Shown piece by piece: positions 1 through 9,071 of a stretch of 64,000 nt of DNA. Source of the stretch: an uncultured Eubacteriales bacterium (lineage in GTDB: Bacteria; Bacillota; Clostridia; Christensenellales; Aristaeellaceae); contig UQNN01000004.1 in NCBI GenBank assembly GCA_900542445.1, forward strand, positions 62,001-126,000, read 5' to 3'. How positions within the stretch are numbered: the first letter of the stretch is position 1; each line of letters opens with the position of its first letter. Below the pieces are notes generated by a model, which made no database searches, was not told where the DNA came from, and worked only from the letters and a program-made list of their open reading frames with translations. The translations under genes were made by a program, and so were the position numbers.

Positions 1-2
1 TG

Positions 3-371
3 AACATCCACGTTCAGTCCACCGGCAACCACATCGACGCCGAGCCGCTGACTTCTGCGGATACGACGACGCTGTGCGAAATCTACGGTGTGTCCTCGCC
101 GAACTCCATCAGCTACAAGCGCCGCCCGATGATGATTACGACGAGCGCGGGTCAGTTCCTCTGCTCGATCTATGGTCAGCCCCACGGCGCGCAGGATATC
201 ACCAATAACGGCTACGACGGTCAGTTCTGCCTGCATTTTGTCAATTCCAGAACGCATGGCACGAACCGCGTGGATACGGATCATCAGAACGCCATCAACA
301 GCGCTGAGTCCATCGTGAAGAACATCAAGGTGAACGGCGTGAATGTGGTGGTTTCCACGACCTATAAGTAA
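3..371 (+). CDS. C-terminal part of an unidentified protein (5' end outside window)
   Basis: An open frame runs in from the left edge and ends at TAA 369-371, giving at least 122 residues. The last stretch contains FVNSRTHGTNRVDTDHQNAI, a conserved-looking motif near the C terminus, but I cannot tie it to a named family. There is no sign of a start inside the window: the first candidate (GTG at 90) has no ribosome site and the frame is open upstream of it. A strong hairpin terminator follows. The function is unknown; an extracellular or cell-wall protein is possible but not shown. Confidence 0.6.
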   Translation, partial: NIHVQSTGNHIDAEPLTSADTTTLCEIYGVSSPNSISYKRRPMMITTSAGQFLCSIYGQPHGAQDITNNGYDGQFCLHFVNSRTHGTNRVDTDHQNAINSAESIVKNIKVNGVNVVVSTTYK

Positions 372-406
372 GCCAAACGAATAAGCCCCCCCAATCCCCT
401 CTTTTG

Positions 407-446
407 CAGGAGCGGCGCTGAAAATGCGCCGCTCCTGGTGGTTTTG
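407..446 (+). terminator. Rho-independent terminator
   Basis: A 12-bp GC-rich stem (407-418 with 426-437) has a 7-base loop and is followed by a T/G-rich tract. It ends the partial gene before the alaS promoter. Confidence 0.75.
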
Positions 447-451
447 GGGAC

Positions 452-480
452 TTGACAATCCTCCTTTTTCTGACTATAAT
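452..480 (+). promoter_or_regulatory. Sigma-A promoter of the alaS leader
   Basis: TTGACA at 452-457, a 17-base spacer and TATAAT at 475-480 match the housekeeping consensus perfectly. Transcription should start near 487, just upstream of the T-box leader. Confidence 0.9.
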
Positions 481-486
481 AAACGC

Positions 487-726
487 GATATGCAAAGACG
501 ATGACGTGCAAAGAGCCGAATTGATCGGGCGCAGAGCGAACCGGGGAGGGTGCAAGCCCGGTGCGCAGGCAGTTCGGCAGCCCTGCAAGGAGTCCCCGGC
601 GAGGAGCCGGGCGTGCCGCCCGCGTTATGGGCGCTGAGAGGATGCGTCTGCCCGTTTGGCAGGCGTATCAACCGGAGTGGTACCGCGAATGCGTCTGTTC
701 GTCCCCGGACGGCAGGCGCTTTTTTG
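487..726 (+). promoter_or_regulatory. T-box leader (alanine) of alaS
   Basis: A tRNA-sensing leader of about 240 nt. The T-box sequence GGAGTGGTACCGCG lies at 674-687 and is followed by a terminator stem (691-704 with 707-719, one bulged T) and a T-run at 720-725. The purine-rich AGAGCGAACC segment near 531-540 with the following GGTGCAAGCCC resembles the distal part of Stem I. The most likely specifier is GCC at 580-582, judged by its distance from the GGAGT that follows; GCA at 585-587 is an alternative. Uncharged alanyl-tRNA would favour the antiterminator and so alaS transcription. Confidence 0.85.
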
Positions 727-769
727 TACCCTGAAAAATCTGAATACCATCGAAGGAGAGAATTTCACC

Positions 770-2575
770 ATGAAGAAGATGACTTCCGGCGAACTGCGCA
801 GCATGTGGCTCAATTTCTTTAAGAGCAAGGGCCATGCCGTGATTCCGAGCGCTTCCGTCATTCCGGAAAACGACCCGACCGTTCTGTTCACCACCGCGGG
901 CATGCACCCGCTCGTTCCGTATCTGCTGGGCAGCAAGCATCCGGCCGGCACGCGCCTGACCGACGTGCAGAAGTGCATCCGCACGGGCGATATCGACGAG
1001 GTGGGCGACGCGTCCCACCTGACGTTCTTCGAGATGCTGGGCAACTGGTCGCTGGGCGACTATTTCAAGAAGGAAATGATCGCTTGGAGCTGGGAGTTTC
1101 TGACCAGCCCGGAGTACCTCGGTCTCGACAAGGACAAGCTTGCGTTCACCGTGTTTGAGGGCGAAGGCGATATCCCGCGCGACGAGGAAGCCGCCAACTA
1201 CTGGATGGAGAACGGCGTGAAGAAGGAGAACATCTACTTCCTCCCGCGCGAGCATAACTGGTGGGGCCCGGCGGGCCAGACCGGCCCCTGCGGCCCGGAT
1301 ACCGAGATGTTCATCATCAAGGATCAGCCGCCGTGCGGCCCGGACTGCTCTCCGGCCTGCTCCTGCGGCCGCTTCCTGGAAATCTGGAACGACGTGTTCA
1401 TGCAGTATAACAAGACCGCCGATGGCCAGTATGTGCCGATGGCGAAGAAGAACGTGGATACCGGCATGGGTCTTGAGCGCACGGTCTGCACCCTCAACGG
1501 CTGCAAGACGGTCTACGAGACGGACGCGTTCACGAACATCATCGCGAAGATTTCCGAGCTGTCCGGCAAGCACTATGACGACGACGAGGCGACCACCAAG
1601 GCGTTCCGCATTGTGGCCGATCATCTGCGCACCTCGACCTTCATCATGGGCGATCCGCGCGGCGTCAGCCCCAGCAACGTCGATCAGGGTTACGTGCTGC
1701 GCCGCCTGATCCGCCGTGCCGTGCGTTTTGGCATGGAGCTGGGTATGCCGGAGGGCTTCACCGCCGAAATCGGCAAGGTCGTCATCAATCAGTATGCCGA
1801 GGTCTATCCGGAACTCAAGCAGAACGAGAACTTCGTGCTGGAGCAGTTCAAGCTGGAAGAGACTCGTTTCGCCCGCACGCTGCGTCAGGGCGAGCGCGAG
1901 TTTGAGAAGGCCGTGTCCCGCATGGGCGAGAACAAAGTCATCGACGGCGTGGTTGCGTTCAACCTGTACGCGACCTATGGTTTCCCGATTGAGATGACCC
2001 GCGAGCTGGCGAAAGAGCACGGCCTGACGGTGGACGAGGCGGGCTTCGAGAAGCACTTCGCCGAGCATCAGAAGAGCAGCCACGCGGGCGCTGAGCAACG
2101 CTTCAAGGGCGGCCTGGCGGACAGCAGCGCCCAGAGCGCGCGCCTGCATACCGCGACCCACCTGCTTCATGCGGCGCTGCGCCGTGTGCTGGGCGACGAG
2201 GTTGCGCAGAAGGGCTCCAACATCACGCCGGAGCGCCTGCGTTTCGATTTCTCCTTTGGCCGCAAGGTGACCAAGGACGAGCTGGCGCAGGTTGAGGCGC
2301 TGGTTAACGAGTGGATTAAGGCGGATGTGCCGGTTGTGATGACCGAGACGACCGTCGAGGACGCGAAGAAGGAAGGCGCGATCGGCCTGTTCGAGAGCAA
2401 GTACGGCGAGCGCGTCCGCATGTACACCATGGGCGAGTATTCCAAGGAAATCTGCGGCGGCCCGCACGCCAGCCACACCGGCGAGCTGGTCAGCTTCAAG
2501 ATCCTGAAGGAAGAATCCTCTTCCGCCGGCGTCCGCCGCATTAAGGCGGTTATCGGCGCGAAGCCGGAAGACTGA
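770..2575 (+). CDS. alaS: Alanyl-tRNA synthetase, short form lacking the C-terminal domain
   Basis: Charges tRNA-Ala with alanine in the cytoplasm. The start at ATG 770 has AGGAGAG upstream; the in-frame ATG-less extension upstream lies in the T-box. The product is 601 residues. Class II signatures are clear: NWWGPAGQTGPCGPD (about 163-177) and VDTGMGLERT (motif 3). The editing domain carries HTATH (H460) and CGGPH (C562, H566), the four zinc-type ligands expected of an active editing site. The usual bacterial enzyme is about 870 residues with a C-terminal oligomerisation/tRNA-binding C-Ala domain. Here the chain ends about 35 residues after CGGPH, so C-Ala is absent. A cysteine-rich insert (CGPDCSPACSCG) precedes FLEIWNDVF. 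Either this is the sole, shortened AlaRS or a paralogue of a full-length copy elsewhere. Confidence 0.93.
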   Translation: MKKMTSGELRSMWLNFFKSKGHAVIPSASVIPENDPTVLFTTAGMHPLVPYLLGSKHPAGTRLTDVQKCIRTGDIDEVGDASHLTFFEMLGNWSLGDYFKKEMIAWSWEFLTSPEYLGLDKDKLAFTVFEGEGDIPRDEEAANYWMENGVKKENIYFLPREHNWWGPAGQTGPCGPDTEMFIIKDQPPCGPDCSPACSCGRFLEIWNDVFMQYNKTADGQYVPMAKKNVDTGMGLERTVCTLNGCKTVYETDAFTNIIAKISELSGKHYDDDEATTKAFRIVADHLRTSTFIMGDPRGVSPSNVDQGYVLRRLIRRAVRFGMELGMPEGFTAEIGKVVINQYAEVYPELKQNENFVLEQFKLEETRFARTLRQGEREFEKAVSRMGENKVIDGVVAFNLYATYGFPIEMTRELAKEHGLTVDEAGFEKHFAEHQKSSHAGAEQRFKGGLADSSAQSARLHTATHLLHAALRRVLGDEVAQKGSNITPERLRFDFSFGRKVTKDELAQVEALVNEWIKADVPVVMTETTVEDAKKEGAIGLFESKYGERVRMYTMGEYSKEICGGPHASHTGELVSFKILKEESSSAGVRRIKAVIGAKPED

Positions 2576-2670
2576 GCCGCCTGAGGCTGCGCGCATTTCC
2601 GACGAAAGTCGGCGAAAGCTTTGGCTGAAACCATATGGCCGAAGAATGGCAGAAAACTGAATCGATCAAA

Positions 2671-2716
2671 AAGGCGCTTTCCCGCACAAAACCGGGAGAG
2701 CGCCTTCTTTGGTTTT
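2671..2716 (+). terminator. Terminator after alaS
   Basis: The stem AAGGCGCTTTCCCG pairs with CGGGAGAGCGCCTT (2671-2684 with 2693-2706) and is followed by a T-rich tract on the + strand. Confidence 0.8.
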
Positions 2717-2720
2717 CATG

Positions 2721-2776
2721 TGGGAAGGCCGGAAACCTCAGGTTTCCGGTGGGGTTTGGGGCAACGCTCCCAAGCG
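2721..2776. repeat. Dispersed palindromic repeat, copy 1
   Basis: Contains the inverted repeat GGAAACCTCAGGTTTCC followed by GGTGGGGTTTGGGGCAACG. The same two-part design recurs at 13.4, 30.0, 30.2, 44.3, 44.4, 47.1, 53.9 and 54.0 kb. Confidence 0.7.
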
Positions 2777-2782
2777 TTTCCT

Positions 2783-3262
2783 TCAAACCTTCTCAAACGC
2801 AATCCGTTCCGCGCCGCTGGCGATGTGGATGATGCCGCAGCGCGTGAAGCCGTTTTTCAAAATGACGTGCTGCATGATCGCGTTGTCGTGGTGGGTGTCG
2901 ATGCGCAGGTGTTTTGTTGTCTGCTCGCAGTAGGCAACGATTTGGCTCAGCAGGCCGTGAATCTGCCCGTCGCTGGCAACCGCGTGAATCGTGCCATACG
3001 GCGCGTCGGAAAGCCAGGCGCCCTGCTCGATGACGCGGTAGGTTGGGTCTTCGCCGAGAATGAACGCGAAAACGCCGTGGATTGCGTCGGCCTCGCGCAG
3101 CACATACAGCTCACGCGCGGCGATGTGCGCGGTAATGTCCGCTTCCGTTGGGCGGCTTGCTCCCCATTGGTTCGGGTTTCCGTGCTGCGCCATAAACGCG
3201 CGGGCATGAGCATAAATGGCGAGAATCTGCGGCAGGTCGGCGGCAGTGGCAAGCGTAATCAT
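2783..3262 (-). CDS. GNAT-family N-acetyltransferase
   Basis: Transfers an acetyl group from acetyl-CoA to an unknown amine. The start chosen is ATG 3262, eight bases after AAAAGGAG; the upstream GTG at 3271 would overlap that ribosome site. The product is 159 residues, the normal size for a single GNAT domain. The N-terminal helix region (TLATAADLPQILAIYAHARA), the central ELYVLREADAIHGVFAFIL strand pair and the C-terminal LKNGFTRCGIIHI follow the GNAT pattern. It stands alone, converging on alaS, with its own promoter. Substrate unknown. Confidence 0.85.
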   Translation of the reverse strand: MITLATAADLPQILAIYAHARAFMAQHGNPNQWGASRPTEADITAHIAARELYVLREADAIHGVFAFILGEDPTYRVIEQGAWLSDAPYGTIHAVASDGQIHGLLSQIVAYCEQTTKHLRIDTHHDNAIMQHVILKNGFTRCGIIHIASGAERIAFEKV

Positions 3263-3291
3263 CAAAAACACTCCTTTTGCAAACTGCCCTC

Positions 3292-3320
3292 ATGATACGC
3301 GAAAATCAGCGAAACGTCAA
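3292..3320 (-). promoter_or_regulatory. Promoter of the GNAT gene
   Basis: Read on the minus strand: TTGACG (3320-3315), 17-base spacer, TATCAT (3297-3292). Confidence 0.65.
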
Positions 3321-3411
3321 CGCGCAAGTTGGATAAAACGCGCGCCCTTGTATTGTGTGGAGCCAGGCTTTATTTCAGCGAAGAGAGGCGGTGACCGAGA
3401 CCATCGGCGAA

Positions 3412-3441
3412 TTGTAAAATGCGTGGGATGTGTGCTATAAT
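3412..3441 (+). promoter_or_regulatory. Promoter of the family-3 glycosidase
   Basis: TTGTAA at 3412-3417, 18-base spacer, TATAAT at 3436-3441 with an extended TGC immediately before the -10 box. Confidence 0.65.
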
Positions 3442-3477
3442 TGAGAAAAAACGCGAAGGAAACGGAGGCAGATTCAC

Positions 3478-5835
3478 ATGGAACCGAAATGGCAGAGAAT
3501 CCGATTCATGCCCGCTGCGCCGCTGGGCGCGGACGGCGCGCGCGTCACCGGCTGCGAAGCACACATCGCGCTTTCCCGCAGAGCGGCGACGGAGGGCATG
3601 GTGTTGCTCAAAAACGAAAACGAAACGCTCCCGTTGAAGCATGGCACGCGCGTGGCGGTGTTTGGAAAAGCGCAGGCGGATTATGTCAAGGGCGGCGGCG
3701 GAAGCGGCGATACGACGGTCGCTTACGTCCGTTCGCTGGCTCAGGGGCTTCGCATCAAGCAGGGGGAAGGCAAGATCGAGGTTTTTGAGCCGCTGGAGCG
3801 GTTTTATGCCGAAAACGTCAGCGCGCAGTTTGCTGCGGGTGCGACGCCGGGCAAAACGCGCGAACCCATTTTGAGCGACGAACTCGTGAAGCAGGCGCGC
3901 GCGTTTACGGATACCGCCATCCTCACCATCTGCCGCTTCTCCGGTGAGGATTACGACCGAACGGGCCAGCCGCACGACGGCGATTATTTCCTCTCCTTTG
4001 AGGAAGAGCACATGGTCAAAAAAGTGTTGGCGGCGTTCCCGCGCGTGGCGGTGGTGCTCAACACCGGCGGCATGATGGATACCCTCTGGTTCAGGGATAA
4101 CCCCGCCGTCGGCGCGGCGCTGCTGGCGTGGCAGGGCGGCATGGAGGGCGGCCTGGCGGCGGCGGATATTTTGGTTGGCGACGTCTGCCCCTCCGGCCAT
4201 CTGACGGATACGTTCGCGTCGTCGTTTGCGGCCTATCCGTCTTCGGCGAATTTCGCGGAATCCAGGCTGTATGTGGAGTATCAGGAGGATGTGTTCGTCG
4301 GCTATCGCTACTTTGAAACGATCCCCGGCGCGGCGGCCTCCGTCTGCTATCCGTTCGGTTACGGCCTGAGCTACACGACGTTTGCGCTGAGCGATGTGCG
4401 CGGCGGCATGAACGGAGCGGGAGAAATCGCGCTGAGCGCGACGGTCACGAACACGGGCTTGTGCGCGGGCAAATACGTTTTGCAGGCGTATGTCAACCCG
4501 CCGAAGGGACGAATCGCCAAGCCTGCGACGGCGCTGGTCGGCTTTGCCAAAACGCGGCTGCTCGAACCGAATGAGAGCGAAACGCTGACGGTTTCGTTTG
4601 CGCCATATGCGTTCGCGACCTACGACGACGAGGGCGCGGTTCGGAAGTCCGCCTACGTATTGGAAAAGGGCGCATACGGCTTCCGCGTGGGCGAAAACGT
4701 CCGCGAGACGGTGAATGTCGATTACCGCTATGAGCTGGATGACGACGCGATTTTGGAGCAGCTGTCGCCCAAATGCGCGCCGACGCTGCTGCACCGCCGC
4801 ATGCTGGCGGACGGCAGCTATCGCGAGATTGCCTGTGCGCCCGAAACGCCGCGCGAGGATTGGCGCAAGCTGGAAGGCATTCCGGACGAGGGGCAGTATC
4901 CGCTGGAGAACCCCGATCAGATTCCCGGCTGCGCGTGGATTCCGCCGATAAAGCCTCAGCTCATCGAGGTGGCCGAAGGCGACCTGACGCTCGACGAGTT
5001 CATGAGCCTGCTCAGCGACGAGGACATGGCGCGCCTGCTTGGCGGCCAGCCAAACCGCGGCGTGGCGAATACCTTCGGTTTCGGCAACCTGCCGACCTAC
5101 GGCGTGCCCAACGTGATGACGGCGGACGGCCCGGCAGGTTTGCGCATCAAGCCGGAATGCGGCGTGACGACGACGGCTTTCCCGTGTGCGACGCTGCTGG
5201 CCTGCACGTGGAACACGGAGATCGTGCGCGAGATCGGCGCGGCGGGCGCACGCGAGGTGCATGAAAACGGCATCGGCGTATGGCTGACCCCGGCGATCAA
5301 CATCCACCGCACGCCGCTGTGCGGGCGCAACTTTGAATATTATTCGGAAGATCCGCTCGTTGCGGGCGAGATGGCGGCGGCGATGGTTGAGGGCATTCAA
5401 AGCGAGGGCGTGGGCGCGTCGCTCAAGCACTTTGCCTGCAACAACAAGGAGACGAACCGCAAGGACTGCGATTCCCGCCTGTCCGAGCGCGCGCTGCGCG
5501 AAATCTATCTCAAGGGATTTGAGCTTTGCGTGAAAAAGGCGCAGCCGCTCACCGTGATGAGCAGCTATAACCTGGTCAACGGCCTGTGGGCCAGCCAGAA
5601 CCGCGAACTGCTGACCGATATTCTGCGCGGCGAGTGGGGCTTTAAAGGCATGGTCACGACCGACTGGTATACGCACGCGCCGCAGTATACCGAAATCGCG
5701 GCGGGCAACGACGTGAAGATGGGCTGCGGCGATCCGGCGCATGTTTTGCAGATGATGCGCGAGGGCAGACTCAAGCGGGAAGATGTGGTCGTCAGCGTCA
5801 GAAGATTGCTGGAGATGATTCTCAAGCTGGCATAA
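3478..5835 (+). CDS. Family 3 glycoside hydrolase (beta-glucosidase-like), permuted domain order
   Basis: Probably releases terminal beta-linked sugars from oligosaccharides. The 785-residue protein starts at ATG 3478 after GGAGGC. The order of domains is reversed relative to ordinary GH3 enzymes: the C-domain-like segment comes first (RRAATEGMVLLKNE, about 35-48), then a fibronectin-III-like segment (FGYGLSYTTFALSDV, about 291-305), and the TIM-barrel catalytic domain last. The nucleophile candidate is D729 in MVTTDWY; K650-H651 (LKHFACNN) match the substrate-binding KH pair. This permuted form is known among anaerobic Clostridia. There is no signal peptide, so it should act in the cytoplasm on imported oligosaccharides, and it faces the sugar ABC operon at 6-10.4 kb. 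The precise sugar is not determinable. Confidence 0.92.
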   Translation: MEPKWQRIRFMPAAPLGADGARVTGCEAHIALSRRAATEGMVLLKNENETLPLKHGTRVAVFGKAQADYVKGGGGSGDTTVAYVRSLAQGLRIKQGEGKIEVFEPLERFYAENVSAQFAAGATPGKTREPILSDELVKQARAFTDTAILTICRFSGEDYDRTGQPHDGDYFLSFEEEHMVKKVLAAFPRVAVVLNTGGMMDTLWFRDNPAVGAALLAWQGGMEGGLAAADILVGDVCPSGHLTDTFASSFAAYPSSANFAESRLYVEYQEDVFVGYRYFETIPGAAASVCYPFGYGLSYTTFALSDVRGGMNGAGEIALSATVTNTGLCAGKYVLQAYVNPPKGRIAKPATALVGFAKTRLLEPNESETLTVSFAPYAFATYDDEGAVRKSAYVLEKGAYGFRVGENVRETVNVDYRYELDDDAILEQLSPKCAPTLLHRRMLADGSYREIACAPETPREDWRKLEGIPDEGQYPLENPDQIPGCAWIPPIKPQLIEVAEGDLTLDEFMSLLSDEDMARLLGGQPNRGVANTFGFGNLPTYGVPNVMTADGPAGLRIKPECGVTTTAFPCATLLACTWNTEIVREIGAAGAREVHENGIGVWLTPAINIHRTPLCGRNFEYYSEDPLVAGEMAAAMVEGIQSEGVGASLKHFACNNKETNRKDCDSRLSERALREIYLKGFELCVKKAQPLTVMSSYNLVNGLWASQNRELLTDILRGEWGFKGMVTTDWYTHAPQYTEIAAGNDVKMGCGDPAHVLQMMREGRLKREDVVVSVRRLLEMILKLA

Positions 5836-5852
5836 ATAGAAAATAGACATCC

Positions 5853-5895
5853 AAAAGACCTCCTGCCGTTGAACGGGCGGGAGGTCTTTTTGGGC
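5853..5895. terminator. Terminator between convergent genes
   Basis: AAAAGACCTCCTGCC pairs with GGCGGGAGGTCTTTT (arms near 5853-5867 and 5876-5890), with T- and A-runs on both sides, so it can serve both the GH3 gene and the oppositely directed operon. Confidence 0.8.
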
Positions 5896-5967
5896 TTTTT
5901 AAACTGATTTCATTTTGCATTCTAAAAACATAGGATTAAAAAATGAAATCCGTATCAGAAGCTTCTT

Positions 5968-7287
5968 TTACGCGAAAACAACATCGGGGCGAAGGGCGGT
6001 TTCGTGAATCAATTGATCAATGCTTTGCCCACAGTCCCAAAGTGCCGCAGCGAACAGAGCGGCCGGGAACCAGATTTGCCGGTCAAACAGGCCGTCTTCC
6101 AGCAAAGCGAGAATCTGGCTGTCCTCATGGACGGCCAGCTGCCGAACGGTATCCAGCATTGCGCCGCCGTTGGTCAGCCAGCTGCTCTGGACGAGCCGCA
6201 TGATGCGCCGCGCCATAGGCTGACGCTGTGCAATGGCGGTTTCGGAGGCTTCGCCGATGCATTCCGGCGCGGTGCGATGCACAAAAGTCGTCCAATCCAG
6301 ACAGATCATGCCCTTGAACACCACTCCGACGGATGCGTTCGGGCGAAGGTGCGCCAGTTCATCGGTGAAAGCGGCGGTCTCCGCGCGGCCGGTCAGATTC
6401 TCCGGCATATACGCGTAGGGAAAAGCGCCGCAATCCTCCCAAACGATGCGAATGCGGGGATCGACCGCGGCGATGGAAGCGATGCGGCTGCGGACGGATG
6501 TGGCATGCAGGCCGAATTGCAGCTCAAGGCCGGGCTTCAGGGTGAGAATGCGGGCGCAAACCCGATTGACCCAGCGCACCACGACATCGGCGATAATCTG
6601 CCCGTTGTGTTCCTCCTCGGCGGTTTCGGTGAAGCTCTGGAAATAGATGCCGTCGCCGGGGAGCGCCGCATAATGCCGAACAAACGTATCGACGACGGAG
6701 TCTTCCAGCGCGTGGAGGGCAAGCGGATCGGATAAATCCGTTTTGATGCTGGTATCCCATCCCCAGGAATAGCCCCAAATGATGCGAATGCCCAGCCCAT
6801 GTGCAAAGCCGACGATTTCATCCGCGTTGAGCGGTGCAAAATCATTCCAGATGACCAGCTCGTTGAGCTTGAGCCGCGCCATGTTGGTCAGGTAGCCGCG
6901 ATAATCGTAGATGACGTGCCCCCACGTCCAAAGCCCGCGGCGGGCCACGGAAGGAGAGGACGTTTCATCCATCGGCGCGAAGCCGGTTTCAAACGGATTG
7001 ACGAAGTAATACGGAAACATCCACTTGTGTGCCTGTTCGGCGGCGGGGATGATGCGATTGACGAAATCCATCGCGCCGTACATCAGGCCGACGTCGCTTC
7101 CGCCGGACACGCGGAGCGTCTGCTTTCCGCTTTCCATGGGGGAGAGCTGCATGCGATAGCCCTCGCGGGGCAGTGTTTCGTCGATTTGGCCGACGAAATC
7201 AAACGAGTCGGGCGCGTGACAGGATTCAAGCGTCTGCCGCGCCAAGGCCAGCGCCGGGCTGACCCAATCAGGAAAATGAATGCTCAT
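5968..7287 (-). CDS. Glycoside-hydrolase-like TIM-barrel protein (GH20/GH67-like fold)
   Basis: The last gene of the sugar ABC operon, 439 residues, starting 3 bases after the second permease stops. The N-terminal segment (SGGSDVGLMYGAMDFVNRI, about 62-80) resembles the alpha/beta domain that precedes the barrel in GH20 and GH67 enzymes. RRGLWTWGHVIYDYRGYL and LGIRIIWGYSWGWD look like the first barrel strands, and IYFQSFTETAEEEH carries several acidic residues that could be catalytic. I do not see a textbook active-site signature, so the family assignment is tentative. No signal peptide. Its place beside a carbohydrate importer suggests it processes the imported sugar. Confidence 0.6.
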   Translation of the reverse strand: MSIHFPDWVSPALALARQTLESCHAPDSFDFVGQIDETLPREGYRMQLSPMESGKQTLRVSGGSDVGLMYGAMDFVNRIIPAAEQAHKWMFPYYFVNPFETGFAPMDETSSPSVARRGLWTWGHVIYDYRGYLTNMARLKLNELVIWNDFAPLNADEIVGFAHGLGIRIIWGYSWGWDTSIKTDLSDPLALHALEDSVVDTFVRHYAALPGDGIYFQSFTETAEEEHNGQIIADVVVRWVNRVCARILTLKPGLELQFGLHATSVRSRIASIAAVDPRIRIVWEDCGAFPYAYMPENLTGRAETAAFTDELAHLRPNASVGVVFKGMICLDWTTFVHRTAPECIGEASETAIAQRQPMARRIMRLVQSSWLTNGGAMLDTVRQLAVHEDSQILALLEDGLFDRQIWFPAALFAAALWDCGQSIDQLIHETALRPDVVFA

Positions 7288-7290
7288 CGT

Positions 7291-8127
7291 TTATCCCTTC
7301 ATGCCGGAATTGACCATCGCATCTGTCACCTTTTCCTGGAAAATCAGGTAAACGACCATGACGGGAACGACGCTCAGCGTGGTTGCCGCCAGCTGGAGGT
7401 GCCATTCCGGCTGACCGTATACGTCGTTGAAATTGTTCAGAGAGAGCGGCAGGGTGTATTTGGTGATGCTGGTCGTGAAGACAAGCGGCTCCAGATACGT
7501 GTTCCATGTGGCCAGAAACGCGAGAATGCCGGCGGACGAGGCCACGGGCATGGAAATCGGGAACATCACATAGCGGAAAATGCCGAAGTGATTCAGTCCG
7601 TCCAGCCGCGCCGCTTCTTCCAGCTCCTTGGGCACGGTGACGAAGAACTGGCGGAACATGAACGCGGAAATTGCGCCCTGTGAGCAGAAAATCGGGATCA
7701 GCATCAGCGGAATCAGGCTGTCCGTCAGGTTGAACGATTTCATTTCATAGAACAGCGGAATGATGATGACCTCGATGGGCATCATCAGCGCCGTCAGCAG
7801 CAGGATGAACAGCGCGTTGCGGCCCGGAAAATGGATGCGGGAGAAGCCGTAGCCGGAGAGCGCCGAGATGAAGACATTGCCCAGCGTGCCGATGACGGCG
7901 ACAAGGATCGTATTGAAATAATGCAGGGCGAAGGGCTGCTTTTGGAAGATTTCCACGTAGTTTTCAAACTTCCAGCCCTGCGGGAGCAGGCGGGGCTGAC
8001 CGAAGACCTGCGCATTGGTGTTCAGCGAGTTGACCAGCATCCACCAGAAAGGATAGACAAAGAGCAGCGTCACGATCACCAGCGTCAAGATGCGCGGAAT
8101 CCAGCGCAGAACCTTGTTATTCTTCAT
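7291..8127 (-). CDS. Sugar ABC transporter permease (MalG type)
   Basis: Inner-membrane subunit of a CUT1-type carbohydrate importer. The product has 278 residues, with an N-terminal hydrophobic segment (ILTLVIVTLLFVYPFWWMLV) and further membrane spans. The coupling loop EELEEAARLDGLNHFGIF fits the EAA motif (EAA-x3-G) that contacts the ATPase. The gene overlaps the upstream permease by 11 bases, indicating translational coupling. No ATPase gene lies nearby, so a shared MsiK-type ATPase encoded elsewhere is expected. Confidence 0.93.
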   Translation of the reverse strand: MKNNKVLRWIPRILTLVIVTLLFVYPFWWMLVNSLNTNAQVFGQPRLLPQGWKFENYVEIFQKQPFALHYFNTILVAVIGTLGNVFISALSGYGFSRIHFPGRNALFILLLTALMMPIEVIIIPLFYEMKSFNLTDSLIPLMLIPIFCSQGAISAFMFRQFFVTVPKELEEAARLDGLNHFGIFRYVMFPISMPVASSAGILAFLATWNTYLEPLVFTTSITKYTLPLSLNNFNDVYGQPEWHLQLAATTLSVVPVMVVYLIFQEKVTDAMVNSGMKG

Positions 8128-9022
8128 AGTGAGACACCTTCTTTCTGGCGACCCATTGCAGCATCGTCAAAACCAGCATGATCAGGAACAGAATGACGGC
8201 GATAGCGGAGGCGTAGCCCGTCTTGAATGCCTTGAAGCCCTGATAATAGATGTAATAGACGAGCACCATGGTGCTGCCTTCCGGGCCGCCCTCGGTCATC
8301 AGCTTGATGGTGTCAAACACGCGCATCGAGCCGATCATCGTGACGATGGAAGCCATCAACACGGTAGGCATGAGCAGCGGAAGCTTGATTTTGCTGAACA
8401 GCTTGAAGCCGCTTGCGCCGTCAATGCGCGCCGCTTCGACGATGCTGCTGTCCAGGTTCATGACCGCGCCATAGAAAATCAGCACGTTTGTACCCAGATT
8501 TTTGAGCACGCGGGTGACGATGACGGAAGCCATGGCCCAGCCCTTTTCGTTGAGCCAGTTCGGCCCCTGAATGCCGAAAAGCGCGAGGAACCAGTTGACC
8601 GGGCCGGCCGTGCCGCCTTGCAGCAGGTATTTCCAGACGATGGCCCAGGCCACGCCGGAGGTAACGACCGGCAGGAAGATGATTGTGCGGATATAGCGCG
8701 TGCCGAAACGTCCGTCGCCCAGATACAGCGCCATCGCCATGGCGAGAATCAGGTTGAGGGGCACGAGAAACACGGAGAAAATCAGCGTGTTTTTGAGCGT
8801 CAGCGCGAACAGGGGATCGCTGAAAAGCTTTTCATAGTTATCCCAGCCGCAGAAAGTGCTCGTGCCGAAAAGCATGTTTTTGTTTTGAAACGAGTAAATG
8901 AAAACATTGACCAGCGGCACCAGCACAAAGAGAATGAAGCCGAGCATCTGCGGCAGAATGAAGGAATAGCCGGATAAGCTCTCACCCAAATTGCGGCGCT
9001 GCCTTGCTGTTAAACGGTTCAT
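8117..9022 (-). CDS. Sugar ABC transporter permease (MalF type)
   Basis: Partner permease of 301 residues. It starts at ATG 9022 after AGGAGG. Hydrophobic segments include ILPQMLGFILFVLVPLVNVF near the N terminus and four or five more; the EAA loop is SSIVEAARIDGASGFKLF. Together with the downstream permease it would form the channel for a sugar delivered by the binding protein encoded just upstream. Confidence 0.93.
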   Translation of the reverse strand: MNRLTARQRRNLGESLSGYSFILPQMLGFILFVLVPLVNVFIYSFQNKNMLFGTSTFCGWDNYEKLFSDPLFALTLKNTLIFSVFLVPLNLILAMAMALYLGDGRFGTRYIRTIIFLPVVTSGVAWAIVWKYLLQGGTAGPVNWFLALFGIQGPNWLNEKGWAMASVIVTRVLKNLGTNVLIFYGAVMNLDSSIVEAARIDGASGFKLFSKIKLPLLMPTVLMASIVTMIGSMRVFDTIKLMTEGGPEGSTMVLVYYIYYQGFKAFKTGYASAIAVILFLIMLVLTMLQWVARKKVSHYEE

Positions 9023-9071
9023 AGGGGATCCTCCTGATGCGCGGGGGAAAAGGCCCGCGCCTGAATTCAGA

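Noticed and set aside
668..2596. A 642-codon open frame on the minus strand across alaS
   Set aside because: It mirrors the GC-rich codon pattern of alaS, has no ribosome site and no recognisable motif; alaS explains the region.
3370..5850. An 826-codon minus-strand frame across the GH3 gene
   Set aside because: Arg/Ala/His-rich shadow typical of the antisense of a GC-rich gene; GH3 motifs on the plus strand are unambiguous.
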